Of a stretch of DNA of 64,000 bases, positions 7,577 to 16,793 are shown in pieces. Within the stretch, counting starts at the first letter, position 1, and every line of letters starts with the position of its first letter. The position numbers were made by a program, and so were the translations under genes. This DNA is from Streptomyces katrae (lineage in GTDB: Bacteria > Actinomycetota > Actinomycetes > Streptomycetales > Streptomycetaceae), in contig NZ_CP020042.1 in NCBI RefSeq assembly GCF_002028425.1, forward strand, positions 2,418,001 to 2,482,000, read 5' to 3'. Below the pieces are notes generated by a model. It did no database searches and was not told the DNA's origin. It saw only the letters and a list, made by a program, of their open reading frames with translations.

Positions 7577-8863
7577 ATGACCGACGCCCAGGAGCCGAAC
7601 GTGTCCGAGGACGAGGCCCAGGAGTCCACCGGAGGCGCGACGGCGCCCTCGCGCCGTGCCGTCCTCGGCTGGGGCGGGGCCGGGCTCGCGCTCGGCGCGG
7701 CCGCGGCCGGCGGCGCCGTGGCCGCCTTCAACGGCGGCTCGGACATCGCGCCGGCGGCCTCCGCCGGCGCGGCCGTGGCCTTCCACGGCGAGCACCAGGC
7801 CGGTATCGCCAGCGCCGTCCAGGACCGGCTGCACTTCGCGGCCTTCGACGTGAAGACCAAGGACCGCGAGGAGCTCGTCAAGCTCCTCAAGGACTGGACG
7901 GCCGCCGCCCGGCTGATGACCGCCGGGCTGCCCGTCGGCGACGTGTACGAGGGCGTGCCCGAGGCCCCGCCGACCGACACCGGCGAGGCCCTGGGCCTCA
8001 AGCCCTCCCGCCTGACCCTGACCATCGGCTTCGGCCCGGGCCTGTTCGCCAAGGACCGCTTCGGCCTGGACGGCAAGCGCCCCGAGGCCCTGGTGGACCT
8101 GGAGGCCTTCCCCGGCGACAACCTGGACCAGGCCCGCTCCGGCGGCGACCTGTGCGTCCAGGCCTGCGCCGACGACCCGCAGGTCGCCGTGCACGCCATC
8201 CGCCAGCTGGCCCGCATCGGCTTCGGCAAGGTGGCGGTGCGCTGGTCGCAGCTCGGCTTCGGCAAGACCTCCTCGACCACGCCCGACGAGCAGACCCCGC
8301 GCAACATGATGGGCTTCAAGGACGGCACCCGGAACATCTCCGGCACCGACACCGCCGCCCTCGACAAGCACGTGTGGGTCGGCGCGGGCGACGGCAGCGA
8401 CTGGATGACCGGCGGCTCGTACCTGGTCGCCCGGCGCATCCGGATGCACATCGAGACCTGGGACCGCACCTCCCTGCGGGAGCAGGAGGACATCTTCGGC
8501 CGCGACAAGGGCGAGGGCGCGCCGGTCGGCAAGTCCAAGGAGCGCGACGAGCCGTTCCTCAAGGCGATGAAGCCCGACTCGCACGTGCGCCTCGCGCACC
8601 CCGACAGCAACGACGGCGCGACCATCCTGCGCCGCGGCTACTCCTTCACCGACGGCACGGACGGTCTGGGCCGGCTCGACGCGGGCCTGTTCTTCCTCGC
8701 CTACCAGCGCGACGTCCGCAAGGGCTTCGTCGCGATCCAGCGCCGGCTGTCGAAGAACGACGCGCTGAACGAGTACATCCAGCACGTGGGCTCGGCCGTC
8801 TTCGCCGTCCCGCCGGGCGTCCGCGACAAGGACGACTGGTGGGGCCGGACGCTGTTCGCGTAG
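7577..8863 (+). CDS. efeB: Deferrochelatase/peroxidase EfeB (Dyp-type)
   Basis: This 428-residue Dyp-type heme peroxidase has a twin-arginine signal: SRRAVLGWGGAGLALG with RR at residues 26-27, then a hydrophobic stretch. The family GxxDG motif is GFKDGTRN at residues 246-253. The proximal-side region RRIRMHIETWDRTSL supplies the heme-ligand His. The C-terminal FFLAYQRDVRKGF and PPGVRDKDDWWG are standard for EfeB. It is proposed to oxidise Fe(II) or strip iron from heme at the outer face of the membrane. It is the middle gene of efeO-efeB-efeU, with an AGCGGGAG-like ribosome site upstream. Confidence 0.95.
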   Translation: MTDAQEPNVSEDEAQESTGGATAPSRRAVLGWGGAGLALGAAAAGGAVAAFNGGSDIAPAASAGAAVAFHGEHQAGIASAVQDRLHFAAFDVKTKDREELVKLLKDWTAAARLMTAGLPVGDVYEGVPEAPPTDTGEALGLKPSRLTLTIGFGPGLFAKDRFGLDGKRPEALVDLEAFPGDNLDQARSGGDLCVQACADDPQVAVHAIRQLARIGFGKVAVRWSQLGFGKTSSTTPDEQTPRNMMGFKDGTRNISGTDTAALDKHVWVGAGDGSDWMTGGSYLVARRIRMHIETWDRTSLREQEDIFGRDKGEGAPVGKSKERDEPFLKAMKPDSHVRLAHPDSNDGATILRRGYSFTDGTDGLGRLDAGLFFLAYQRDVRKGFVAIQRRLSKNDALNEYIQHVGSAVFAVPPGVRDKDDWWGRTLFA

Positions 8864-8885
8864 TTCCACCCGGAGAGGAATCGCC

Positions 8886-9728
8886 GTGTTCGGCAACTAT
8901 CTGATCGGCCTGCGCGAGGGCCTCGAAGCCAGCCTGGTCGTCTGCATCCTCGTCGCCTACCTGGTCAAGACCGGGAACCGCGCCGCGCTGCGGCCGGTGT
9001 GGCTCGGCATCGGGATCGCCTGCTCGCTCTCGCTCGCGTTCGGCGCGCTGCTCACCTTCGGCACGCAGGAGCTGACCTTCGAGGCGCAGGAGCTGCTCGG
9101 CGGCAGCCTGTCGGTCATCTCGGTCGGCCTGGTGACGTGGATGGTCTTCTGGATGAAGAAGACCGCCCGGCACCTGAAGAGCGAGCTCCAGGGCAAGCTC
9201 GACGCGGCGCTCGCGATGGGCACCGGCGCGCTGGTCGCGACCGCGTTCCTGGCGGTGGGCCGCGAGGGCCTGGAGACGGCGCTGTTCGTGTGGGCCTCGG
9301 TCCGGGCCAGCGGGGAGGGCTCCTCCGCGCCGCTGGTCGGGGTGCTGCTGGGCATCGCGACGGCCATCGTGCTGGGCTGGCTGTTCTACCGGGGCGCGCT
9401 GAAGATCAACTTGTCGAAGTTCTTCACGTGGACCGGCGGGATGCTGGTCGTCGTCGCGGCGGGCGTCCTGGCGTACGGGGTGCACGACCTCCAGGAGGCC
9501 GGGTTCATCGGCGGCCTGCAGGACAAGGCGTTCGACATCAGCTCGGTGATCCCGCAGGACAGCTGGTACGGGGTCCTGCTGAAGGGCGTCTTCAACTTCC
9601 AGCCGGACCCGACGGTGGCGCAGCTGGTGGTGTGGCTGCTGTACCTCGCGGCGGTCCTGACCGTGTTCCTGCTCCCGGCGCGCGTGCGCGGCGCGGCCGA
9701 GGCCCCGGCCGCGGCCCCGGTGAAGTAG
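8886..9728 (+). CDS. efeU: Iron permease EfeU (FTR1 family)
   Basis: This 280-residue polytopic membrane protein has seven predicted helices. It shows the two Fe-binding REGLE motifs expected of FTR1 permeases, REGLEASL near residue 8 and REGLETAL near residue 127. Its partners EfeO and EfeB precede it in the operon. The start is GTG 14 nt after a [11 protein letters not shown] ribosome site. A stable G/C-rich hairpin follows the stop and closes the operon. Confidence 0.95.
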   Translation: MFGNYLIGLREGLEASLVVCILVAYLVKTGNRAALRPVWLGIGIACSLSLAFGALLTFGTQELTFEAQELLGGSLSVISVGLVTWMVFWMKKTARHLKSELQGKLDAALAMGTGALVATAFLAVGREGLETALFVWASVRASGEGSSAPLVGVLLGIATAIVLGWLFYRGALKINLSKFFTWTGGMLVVVAAGVLAYGVHDLQEAGFIGGLQDKAFDISSVIPQDSWYGVLLKGVFNFQPDPTVAQLVVWLLYLAAVLTVFLLPARVRGAAEAPAAAPVK

Positions 9729-9758
9729 CCCGCCCGGCTCCGCTGCGTCCCGAAAGCC

Positions 9759-9804
9759 CGGCGCCCGGTTCGTTCCCCCCTCCGCGGGGACGAGCCGGGC
9801 GCCG
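9759..9804 (+). terminator. Hairpin terminator after efeU
   Basis: CGGCGCCCGGTTCGT pairs, with G-U tolerance, with ACGAGCCGGGCGCCG across a short loop. It lies 30 bp after the efeU stop and before the convergent SDR gene, followed by TTGCGT. Confidence 0.65.
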
Positions 9805-9823
9805 TTGCGTGCGGGGCGCGGCC

Positions 9824-10585
9824 CTAGCCGCGGCCGATGTACGGCATGGCCGTGGCCATCACCGTCGCGAACTGGACGTTCGCCTCCAGCGGGAGCTCCG
9901 CCATGTGCAGCACCGTCCGGGCGACGTCGGCGGCGTCCATCACCGGCTCGACCGCCAGCTGTCCGTTCGCCTGGAGGATCCCGGTCTGCATGCGCGCCGT
10001 CATGTCCGTCGCCGCGTTGCCGATGTCGATCTGCCCGCAGGCGATCCGGTAGGGCCGCCCGTCGAGCGACAGCGACTTCGTCAGGCCCGTCATGGCGTGC
10101 TTGGTGGCCGTGTAGGCGATCGAGTGCGGGCGCGGGACGTGCGCCGAGATGGAGCCGTTGTTGATGATGCGGCCGCCCTGGGGGTCCTGTTCCTTCATCA
10201 CCCGGAAGGCCCCCTGTGCGCAGAGGAAGGACCCCGTGAGGTTGACGTCGACGACCTGGCGCCAGTCCTCGTAGGCGATGTCCTCCAGCGGGACCCCCGC
10301 CGGGCCGAAGGTGCCGGCGTTGTTGAAGAGGAGGTCGAGGCGCCCGTAGCGGGTCCGGACGGTCTCGAAGAGGGCGGTCACGTCCCCCGGGTCGCTCACG
10401 TCCGCCCGGACGGGCAGGACGTCAGCGCCCTCCCCGGCCGCCGCCGCGGTCTCCTCCAGGGGTCCGGTCCGGCGCCCGGCCACGGCCACCGACCAGCCGG
10501 CCCCGGTCAGGGCGAGGGCCACGGAGCGGCCGATCCCGGAGCCGGCGCCGGTCACTACAGCGATCTTGTTCCCACGTGCGCTCAT
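9824..10585 (-). CDS. Short-chain dehydrogenase/reductase
   Basis: This 253-residue classical SDR has a TGAGSGIG cofactor-binding loop at about residues 13-20, an NNAG motif ([10 protein letters not shown]), and a catalytic Ser-Tyr-Lys set (NNGSISA...YTATKHA). DVSDPGD after the third strand and AGRR at the second strand suggest NADP(H) preference. The substrate is unknown. It is transcribed away from the MFS pump gene, with 108 bp between the starts. Confidence 0.88.
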   Translation of the reverse strand: MSARGNKIAVVTGAGSGIGRSVALALTGAGWSVAVAGRRTGPLEETAAAAGEGADVLPVRADVSDPGDVTALFETVRTRYGRLDLLFNNAGTFGPAGVPLEDIAYEDWRQVVDVNLTGSFLCAQGAFRVMKEQDPQGGRIINNGSISAHVPRPHSIAYTATKHAMTGLTKSLSLDGRPYRIACGQIDIGNAATDMTARMQTGILQANGQLAVEPVMDAADVARTVLHMAELPLEANVQFATVMATAMPYIGRG

Positions 10586-10693
10586 GGGCCCGCAGAGTAC
10601 GTCACACCGGACATCCGGCCCGGAACGGTCCGACAGCTGAGAGCATGGGCCGGTCAGGGGTGCATAAAGCAGATGAAAAGACTGGAGTTCCGT

Positions 10694-12031
10694 ATGTCGG
10701 AGAGAGGCCCCTCCGCGGCCCCCTCGCACGAGCCGTCCCGCTCACCCTCCACCTCCCCCTCGGCCCCCGCCCCCGGCCCCCTGACCGCCGCACGCCGCAC
10801 CGGCCTGCTGGTCACCTTCATCCTGGGCGGACTGACCGCCCTGCCGCCGCTGTCCATGGACATGTACCTCCCGGCCCTGCCGGAGGTCACCGCCGCCCTG
10901 GGCAGCCCGGCCGCGACCGTCCAGCTCACGCTGACCTCCTGCCTCGCCGGCATGGCGCTCGGCCAGCTGGTCATCGGGCCCATGAGCGACAAATGGGGGC
11001 GGCGCCGCCCGCTGCTGGCCGGCATGGCCGTCTACGTCCTCGCCACCGCGATATGCGCCCTCGCCCCCTCCGCCGAACTGCTGATCGGCTTCCGGCTGCT
11101 CCAGGGCCTGGCCGGCGCGGCCGCCATCGTCATCGCACGGGCCGTCGTCCGCGACCTGTACGACGGGGTCGAGATGGCCCGCTTCTTCTCCACCCTGATG
11201 CTCATATCCGGCACCGCCCCGATCGTCGCCCCGCTGATCGGCGGCCAGGTGCTCCGCTTCGCGGACTGGCGCGGGGTGTTCGTCGTCCTCACCGCCGTCG
11301 GCCTCGCGCTGACCCTGGTGGTCTGGCGCGGCCTCGGCGAGACCCTGCCGCCCGAACGGCGCCAGACCGGCGGCGTGGGCGCCGCCCTGCGGACCATGCG
11401 GGGGCTGCTCTCCGACCGGGTCTTCGCCGGTTACACCCTGGCCGGCGGCTTCGCCTTCGCGGTGCTCTTCTCGTACATCTCCGCCTCGCCCTTCGTCGTG
11501 CAGGAGATCTACGGCGCCTCCCCGCAGGCCTTCAGCCTGCTGTTCGGCCTCAACTCCGTCGGCCTGATCGTCGTCGGCCAGATCAACGGCAAGCTGCTGG
11601 TCGGCCGGGTCAGCCTGGACAAGGTCCTCGCGGCCGGCATCGCCGTGCTCACCACCGCCTCGGTGGCCCTGCTGCTGATGTCCACCGGCGTGTTCGGGAA
11701 GGCCGGCCTGTTCCCCGTCGCCGCCGCGCTGTTCGTGCTGATGTCGACGATGGGCCTGGTCCTGCCCAACACCAACGCACAGGCCCTGATGCGCACCCCG
11801 CACGCCGCCGGATCGGCGTCCGCGCTCCTGGGCACCTCCTCCTTCCTCGTCGGGGCGGTGGCCTCCCCGCTGGTCGGGATCGCGGGCGAGCGGACGGCCG
11901 TGCCGATGGCCCTGGTCCAGCTGAGCTGCTCCCTGCTGGCGGCGGGCTGCTTCCTCGCCCTGTGCCGGCCCTGGCGGGACCGGGAGGCCATGGCCGCACC
12001 GGCAGACCCGGCCGGCCCGGCCGCGCCGTAA
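10694..12031 (+). CDS. Bcr/CflA-family multidrug efflux MFS transporter
   Basis: This 445-residue protein has 12 predicted transmembrane helices after a Ser/Pro-rich cytoplasmic N-terminus. The family signature in helix 1 ([17 protein letters not shown]) and the loop 2-3 motif [12 protein letters not shown] identify a Bcr/CflA drug:H+ antiporter. ATG 10694 was chosen because CTGGAG lies 6 nt upstream; an in-frame ATG 21 nt earlier is possible. The methyltransferase gene follows after 9 bp, so they may be cotranscribed, although no functional link is obvious. Confidence 0.88.
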   Translation: MSERGPSAAPSHEPSRSPSTSPSAPAPGPLTAARRTGLLVTFILGGLTALPPLSMDMYLPALPEVTAALGSPAATVQLTLTSCLAGMALGQLVIGPMSDKWGRRRPLLAGMAVYVLATAICALAPSAELLIGFRLLQGLAGAAAIVIARAVVRDLYDGVEMARFFSTLMLISGTAPIVAPLIGGQVLRFADWRGVFVVLTAVGLALTLVVWRGLGETLPPERRQTGGVGAALRTMRGLLSDRVFAGYTLAGGFAFAVLFSYISASPFVVQEIYGASPQAFSLLFGLNSVGLIVVGQINGKLLVGRVSLDKVLAAGIAVLTTASVALLLMSTGVFGKAGLFPVAAALFVLMSTMGLVLPNTNAQALMRTPHAAGSASALLGTSSFLVGAVASPLVGIAGERTAVPMALVQLSCSLLAAGCFLALCRPWRDREAMAAPADPAGPAAP

Positions 12032-12040
12032 ACTTCGCTG

Positions 12041-13069
12041 GTGAACGCCACCGCCCCCACCACCGCCGAAACCCTCCGCAGCGCGCTGGGCGGGCTGCTC
12101 GACGGACTCCCGCCGAAGCAGGCCGCGGCCGCCGTCGAACGGCTCATCGCCAACTACCGGGGCGCCACCCCGACCGACGCCCCCGTGCTGCGCGACCGCT
12201 CCGACGTGGCCGCCTACGCGGCGTACCGGATGCCGGCCACCTTCGAGGCCGTGCGCTCCGCGCTGTACGGGCTGGCGGACGCCGCGCCGCAGTGGGCGCC
12301 GGGCTCGCACGTGGACGTGGGCGGGGGCACGGGGGCCGCGACCTGGGCGGTGGACGCCGTCTGGGACGGGCCCCGCACGACCACCGTGCTGGACTGGGCC
12401 GAACCGGCCCTGGCCCTCGGCAAGGAGCTGGCCGGGCGCTCGGCCTCCGCCGCCCTCCGCTCGGCGGACTGGCGCCGGGCCGTCATCGGCGCCGGGATCG
12501 CCCTCCCCGACGCGGACCTGGTCACCGTCTCCTACGTGCTGGGCGAGCTGACGCAGGAGTCCCGCCGGGCGGTCGTCGCCGAGGCGGCGCGCGCCGGACA
12601 GGCCGTCGTCCTGATCGAGCCGGGCACGCCGGAGGGGTACCTGCGCATCCGCGAGGCCCGTGACCAGCTGATCGCCTCCGGGCTGAAGGTGGCCGCGCCC
12701 TGCCCGCACGACGGGACCTGCCCGATCGAGGTGGGCCAGGACTGGTGCCACTTCTCGGCGCGGGTCAGCCGCTCCTCCCTGCACCGCAAGGTCAAGGGCG
12801 GCTCCCTCCCGTACGAGGACGAGAAGTTCGCCTACGTCGCCGCGACCCGCTTCCCCACCACCCCCGTCCCCTCCCGGATCACGCGGAGGCCGCAGATCCG
12901 GAAGGGGCTCGTCCTGCTGGACCTGTGCGGTCCCGAGGAGACCGGGCTGGGGCGCGCCACCGTCACCAAGCGCCACGGCGACCTCTACAAGGCGGCCCGG
13001 GACGCCGAGTGGGGCGACCAGTGGCCCCCCGCCGGCTCCCCGGACGCCCCGGACGCCCCGGCCGTCTGA
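12041..13069 (+). CDS. Rsm22-family small-ribosomal-subunit methyltransferase-like protein
   Basis: This 342-residue protein starts at GTG. A SAM-binding Rossmann core is visible: DVGGGTGAATWAV at about residue 92, TTVLDWAE next, and VTVSYVLGEL for the family region. It is followed by LIEPGTPEGYLRIREARDQL. The C-terminal part holds the cysteine cluster CPHDGTCPI...WCHFSARVSR, which in mitochondrial Rsm22/METTL17 proteins binds an Fe-S cluster. The mitochondrial relatives act in small-subunit ribosome assembly. The bacterial function is not established. The C-terminus ends in an Asp-Ala-Pro tail encoded by a 9-bp tandem repeat that continues past the stop codon. Confidence 0.85.
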   Translation: MNATAPTTAETLRSALGGLLDGLPPKQAAAAVERLIANYRGATPTDAPVLRDRSDVAAYAAYRMPATFEAVRSALYGLADAAPQWAPGSHVDVGGGTGAATWAVDAVWDGPRTTTVLDWAEPALALGKELAGRSASAALRSADWRRAVIGAGIALPDADLVTVSYVLGELTQESRRAVVAEAARAGQAVVLIEPGTPEGYLRIREARDQLIASGLKVAAPCPHDGTCPIEVGQDWCHFSARVSRSSLHRKVKGGSLPYEDEKFAYVAATRFPTTPVPSRITRRPQIRKGLVLLDLCGPEETGLGRATVTKRHGDLYKAARDAEWGDQWPPAGSPDAPDAPAV

Positions 13070-13118
13070 CGCCCCGGACGCCCAGGCCGCCTGACATCCC
13101 GGACGTCCCGGACGTCTA
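13036..13118 (+). repeat. Degenerate 9-bp tandem repeat (CCCCGGACG) across a stop codon
   Basis: About eight imperfect copies of CCCCGGACG or CCCGGACGT run from the last codons of the Rsm22-like gene to the stop of the DDAH-like gene. The repeat therefore spans the whole convergent intergenic gap. It adds (D/A)-A-P residues to one protein and has no visible hairpin. Confidence 0.7.
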
Positions 13119-13925
13119 AGGACGCAGCTCCTGGGTGCAGCACTTCACGCTGCCGCCGCCCTTCAGCAGCTCGCCCAGGTCCATCGGGATCGGCTCGAAC
13201 CCGCGCGCCCGCAGCGGCGCCAGCAGGCCGGTCGCGCCCTGCGGGAGCAGCACGTGCCGGCCGTCCGAGACCGAGTTCAGGCCGAAGGCCGCCGCGTCCG
13301 GGGCGTCCACGAGCAGGGCGTCCGGGAACAGCCGGCGCAGCACGGCCTGGCTGCCGGGCGAGAAGGCAGGCGGGTGGTACATGATCTCGTCGCCGTCGAG
13401 CACGCACAGCGCCGTGTCCAGGTGGTAGTAGCGCGGGTCCACCAGGTCGAGGCCGATGACGGGGCGGCCGAAGAACTCCTGCGCCTCGTCGTGCGAGAGC
13501 GGGCTGGAACGGAAGCCGCGGCCCGCCAGGATGTAGCCGGCGGTGACGGCGAAGTCCCCCTCGCCCTCGTTGACGTGCGAGGGCTCGTGGATGTCGGTGA
13601 AGCCGTTCGCCCGGAACCAGTCGAGGTGGATCTCCGCCTCGGCGGTGCGTTCCGGGTAGGCGAAGCGGGCGCCGAGGACCCGGCCGTCGATGACGAGGGC
13701 GCCGTTCGCGGCGAAGACCATGTCGGGCAGGCCCGGGTCCGGCTGAAGGGTCTCGACGGTGTGCCCGAGGGAGAGGTACCGGTCCCTGAGGTCCTCCCAC
13801 TGGGCGAGGGCGAGGGGCAGGTCCACCGGTTTCGTGGGGTCCATCCACGGGTTGATGGAGTACGTGACCTTGAAGTGTGCGGGTGCGCACATCAGGTAGC
13901 GCCGGGGTGTGGCGTCTCTGCGCAA
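13116..13925 (-). CDS. Dimethylargininase-like (DDAH/amidinotransferase superfamily) hydrolase
   Basis: The 269-residue protein has the guanidine-modifying enzyme fold. PDMVFAANGA supplies the substrate-binding Asp region, EGEGDF the second acid pair, YYHLDTALCVLDG the catalytic His, and KCCTQELRP at the extreme C-terminus the nucleophilic Cys. It probably hydrolyses a guanidino compound such as methylated arginine to citrulline; arginine deiminase or an ornithine-forming role is possible. The TTG start at 13925 is supported by GAGGAG 8 nt upstream. It is divergent from a TetR regulator, which is the likely controller. Confidence 0.85.
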   Translation of the reverse strand: MRRDATPRRYLMCAPAHFKVTYSINPWMDPTKPVDLPLALAQWEDLRDRYLSLGHTVETLQPDPGLPDMVFAANGALVIDGRVLGARFAYPERTAEAEIHLDWFRANGFTDIHEPSHVNEGEGDFAVTAGYILAGRGFRSSPLSHDEAQEFFGRPVIGLDLVDPRYYHLDTALCVLDGDEIMYHPPAFSPGSQAVLRRLFPDALLVDAPDAAAFGLNSVSDGRHVLLPQGATGLLAPLRARGFEPIPMDLGELLKGGGSVKCCTQELRP

Positions 13926-14042
13926 AGAAGGCTCCTCACGACTGCGGACTCACGGTACGGGTGTGTACGGAGAGAATCGTCTCCCCTCAGGGTGCGGCCG
14001 CACAGTGAACCGATCGGGTGGTTTACCACAACGGCCGGAAGA

Positions 14043-14054
14043 CGAGACGTCTCG
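14043..14054. promoter_or_regulatory. Palindrome CGAGACGTCTCG, candidate TetR operator
   Basis: A perfect 12-bp palindrome 22 bp upstream of the TetR start and in the divergent region shared with the DDAH-like gene. Size and placement fit an autoregulatory operator. Assignment to this TetR is inference. Confidence 0.5.
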
Positions 14055-14076
14055 ACGGGATTGGTACGTTGGGCCG

Positions 14077-14721
14077 ATGAGCAAGCCTCCGGACTCCAGC
14101 CGCCGCAGCGAGCGCTCCCGGCGCGCCATCCTCGAATCCGCCCTCGCCCTCGTCGGCGAGGTCGGCTACAACAAGCTGACCATCGAGGCCATCGCGGCCC
14201 GCGCGGGCGTCGGCAAGCAGACCATCTACCGCTGGTGGCCCTCGAAGGCGGACGTCCTGCTGGACGCCTCGCTGGCCCTGGCCGGTGAGAGCGGGACCGA
14301 TTCCGGCTGGTCGGGATTCCCCGATACGGGTGACCTGGCGGCCGATCTGAAGACCGTCCTGCGGGCCACCGCGGACGAGTTCTCCGACCCCCGCTACGAC
14401 GCCCCCGCACGCGCCCTGACGGCGGCCGGGGCGACCGACCCCGAGCTGGGGGCCCGTTTCACCGAGCAGCTGCTGGAGCCCCAGCTCGCCCTCTACGAGG
14501 CGCGGTTGCGGTCGGCGCAGAAGGCCGGGCAGCTCGCGGCGGACGTCGACGTCCGGCTCGTGGTGGAGCTGCTGGTGGGTCCCGTGACCTACCGGTGGCT
14601 GATGCGGACGGCGCCGCTGAGCCATGCGTACACGGACGCGCTGGTGGACTCCGTGCTGGGCGGCGTGGGCGGCGCTGCCGGTGACGGCGTGGGCGGCGGC
14701 GCGGGGGGCGGCGTGGCGTAA
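14077..14721 (+). CDS. TetR-family transcriptional regulator
   Basis: The 214-residue protein has an N-terminal TetR helix-turn-helix (RAILESALALVGEVGYNKLTI...ARAGVGKQTIYRWWPSKADV, about residues 15-60). The C-terminal ligand domain includes the LVVELLVGPVTYRWLMRTAPL stretch of the TetR_C family with YRW motifs. The C-terminus is a Gly-rich tail (GVGGGAGGGVA) of unclear meaning. It is divergent from the DDAH-like hydrolase, so it likely controls that gene and itself through the palindrome at 14043. Confidence 0.9.
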   Translation: MSKPPDSSRRSERSRRAILESALALVGEVGYNKLTIEAIAARAGVGKQTIYRWWPSKADVLLDASLALAGESGTDSGWSGFPDTGDLAADLKTVLRATADEFSDPRYDAPARALTAAGATDPELGARFTEQLLEPQLALYEARLRSAQKAGQLAADVDVRLVVELLVGPVTYRWLMRTAPLSHAYTDALVDSVLGGVGGAAGDGVGGGAGGGVA

Positions 14722-14900
14722 GTCACCGTCCGATAGCCGGACACCCGGCGACCTCGGCAAGCCCGAGGACATATGGCCGGATTGTGCGGTTATCGGGGGA
14801 AGTGGGCCCGGGGGTCCGGTCGGGGGGTGCGGTCACCGGGCCCACGGGATGGTGGGACCATGGATTGGTCTGCCGGGGCAACGGTGAGGTGAGGGGATCG

Positions 14901-15650
14901 ATGGGGTCTGAGTCCGGCCGCGTCAAACGCGGCGAGCAGAGCAGGATTTCCCAGTGGCTGCGCCGCCGCTCGAAACCCGCTCCAGAGGACCCCGGCAGGG
15001 AACGCGAAGCGCTCCTCGTGGCCGTCGCCGCCGCCGGACTCCCGGTCGCCCCCGCCGCCCATCCCGTCGGCTACCGCTGTTCGTGCGACCGCATCGGCTG
15101 TCCCACCCCGGCCCGGCACCCGGTCTCGTTCGCCTGGCAGACCCAGTCGACCACCGACCGCGCCCAGATCGAACGCTGGGCCCGCAACCAGCCCCAGGCC
15201 AACTTCATCACCGCCACCGGCATGGTCCACGACGTCCTGGACGTGCCCCTGGAGGCCGGCCGCAGCGCCCTGGACCGCCTGCTCGCCGCCGGCATCGAGG
15301 TGGGCCCGGTCGCCGAGTCGGGCGGCACGGGCGACCAGGCGCGGATGCTCTTCTTCACGGCGACCCGCGGTACGCCCGAGGACGAGGACGAGTGGTGGCC
15401 CTGCGAACTGGACTGCCACCCCGAGACGATGGACGAACACCCGGGGCTGCGGTGGCACTGCCGCGGCAGCTACGTCCTGCTCCCGCCGGCGGCGCTGCCG
15501 GGTGAGTTCGCGGTGACGTGGGTGCGGGACGTCCGCCACGCCCTGCCGGACCCGCTGACCCTCCTGGAGACCCTGACGGACGCGTGCGCGCAGTATGCGG
15601 GCACGGCGGACCAGAGCCCTTCGGCGGTCGCCTGGCCCCTGGGCCGCTAG
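14901..15650 (+). CDS. Solitary primase-polymerase (bifunctional DNA primase/polymerase N-terminal) domain protein
   Basis: This 249-residue protein begins MGSESGRVKRGEQSRISQWL. The core from about residue 35 carries VAAAGLPVAPAAHPVG, a Cys motif YRCSCDRIGCPTPARHPVS and the strand FITATGMVHDVLDVPLEAGR. This is the layout of the archaeo-eukaryotic primase-like domain found at the N-terminus of plasmid and phage primase-helicases. The helicase half is absent, and the usual acidic catalytic DxD appears as DVLDVP. Such short forms are chromosomal in many Streptomyces; their role is unknown. No replication genes are nearby. Confidence 0.75.
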   Translation: MGSESGRVKRGEQSRISQWLRRRSKPAPEDPGREREALLVAVAAAGLPVAPAAHPVGYRCSCDRIGCPTPARHPVSFAWQTQSTTDRAQIERWARNQPQANFITATGMVHDVLDVPLEAGRSALDRLLAAGIEVGPVAESGGTGDQARMLFFTATRGTPEDEDEWWPCELDCHPETMDEHPGLRWHCRGSYVLLPPAALPGEFAVTWVRDVRHALPDPLTLLETLTDACAQYAGTADQSPSAVAWPLGR

Positions 15651-15731
15651 GGACTTTGACGACAGGCCCTGGGCCGTCTCCTGCGGGTGCCGCTGCACGG
15701 GGCTGTCACCCGGCCCGCGCAGCGGCCCCGG

Positions 15732-16532
15732 TCAGTGGATCTGGGTGACCACCACGTCCAGGGACCAGGCCCGCCCCGCCCGCGCCGGAGCCTCCGCCTC
15801 CACCGCGTACCCCAGGTCCCGCAGCGCGGCCACCAGCTCCGCCGGTCCCGCCGGCTCGACCCCCGCGACCAGCAGGTCCCGCACCAGCCGCCCCTTCGTC
15901 GCCTTGTTGAAGTGGCTCACCACCGACCGCTTCTCCACCCCGTCCACGATCTGCGCGTGCAGCACCCGCACCGTGGCCGTGCGCCCCGCCGTCTCCCCCT
16001 TCGGCTTCCACGCCGACGCGTACGCCGACGACCGCAGGTCCAGCACCAGCCCTTCCCCCGCCGCCTCCGGCATCACCTCCGCCATCGGCGTGCGCCAGTA
16101 CGCGCCCAGCGCGCCCAGCCCCGGCAGCTTCACACCCATCGAGCACCGGTACGACGGGATCCGGTCGGTCACCCGCACCGCGCCCCACAGCCCGGAGAAC
16201 ACCAGCAGGGTCCGCTCGGCCAGGGCCCGCGCGGGCTCCGGCAGCGCCGCCAGGCCGAGGGCGTCGTAAAGGACCCCCGTGTAGATCTCTCCCGCCGGCA
16301 GCGCCGCCGCCGACCGCAGCCCGGCGTTCTTGGCGACCTCGCCCCGCAGCCCCACGCTGAGCCCCAGCACCTCGCGCGCCTTGAGCTCGTCGCCCGCGCA
16401 CAGCTCGACCAGCTCCTCCAGCACGGCCGCCCGCGCCCCGGCCAGCCCGGGCAGCAACAGCGACGCGGCGTCGAGCGGTGCGCCGGAGCCGCCGGCGGCC
16501 TTTCCCTCGGAGGGCGGCAGCAGCACGAGCAC
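15732..16532 (-). CDS. yaaA: Peroxide stress protein YaaA (UPF0246)
   Basis: The 266-residue product begins with the family signature LVLLPPSEGKAAGG and continues with YTGVLYDALGL, VFSGLWGAVR, DRIPSYRCSMGVKLPGLG and SHFNKATKGRLVRDLL, all diagnostic of YaaA/UPF0246. In E. coli YaaA lowers free iron during peroxide stress and it binds DNA. It starts at GTG. The gene stands alone, downstream of and codirectional with the winged-helix regulator. Confidence 0.93.
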   Translation of the reverse strand: MLVLLPPSEGKAAGGSGAPLDAASLLLPGLAGARAAVLEELVELCAGDELKAREVLGLSVGLRGEVAKNAGLRSAAALPAGEIYTGVLYDALGLAALPEPARALAERTLLVFSGLWGAVRVTDRIPSYRCSMGVKLPGLGALGAYWRTPMAEVMPEAAGEGLVLDLRSSAYASAWKPKGETAGRTATVRVLHAQIVDGVEKRSVVSHFNKATKGRLVRDLLVAGVEPAGPAELVAALRDLGYAVEAEAPARAGRAWSLDVVVTQIH

Positions 16533-16748
16533 GGTGGTTCTCCTATCGATGGCACGTCGCGGGGGGTGCGGCCCCCGGGCCAGGGTAGACGGCCCGCCGC
16601 GGGCCGGTCACGGGCGAACGGCCACGGCCGTGCCCGGGCCGCTGGGCCGGGGCGGGCCGTGGCCGCCGGTGGGGGGTCCGTGGTGGGCGGTGCCTCGTCG
16701 CCCGTCGTGCCGTGGTGCTGGACCGACTGTCCGCTGCGGCGCCCGGCC

Positions 16749-16788
16749 GCGTCCAGGTGTTTCGAGCAGGTTCGAAAGACCTGGACGC
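16749..16788 (-). terminator. 17-bp-stem hairpin after the winged-helix regulator
   Basis: GCGTCCAGGT-G-TTTCGA pairs with TCGAAA-G-ACCTGGACGC with a single central G-G mismatch and a 6-nt loop. It lies 6 bp beyond the stop of the leftward regulator gene, where a terminator is expected. Confidence 0.7.
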
Positions 16789-16793
16789 GCACC

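Noticed and set aside
10576..12663. Long open frame of 695 codons overlapping the MFS transporter gene
   Set aside because: Arg/Pro/His-rich composition and lack of any domain; it is an out-of-frame shadow of the transporter and methyltransferase genes.
16533..16748. Possible gene between yaaA and the winged-helix regulator
   Set aside because: No frame with plausible composition or ribosome site; apart from the hairpin at 16749 nothing is visible.
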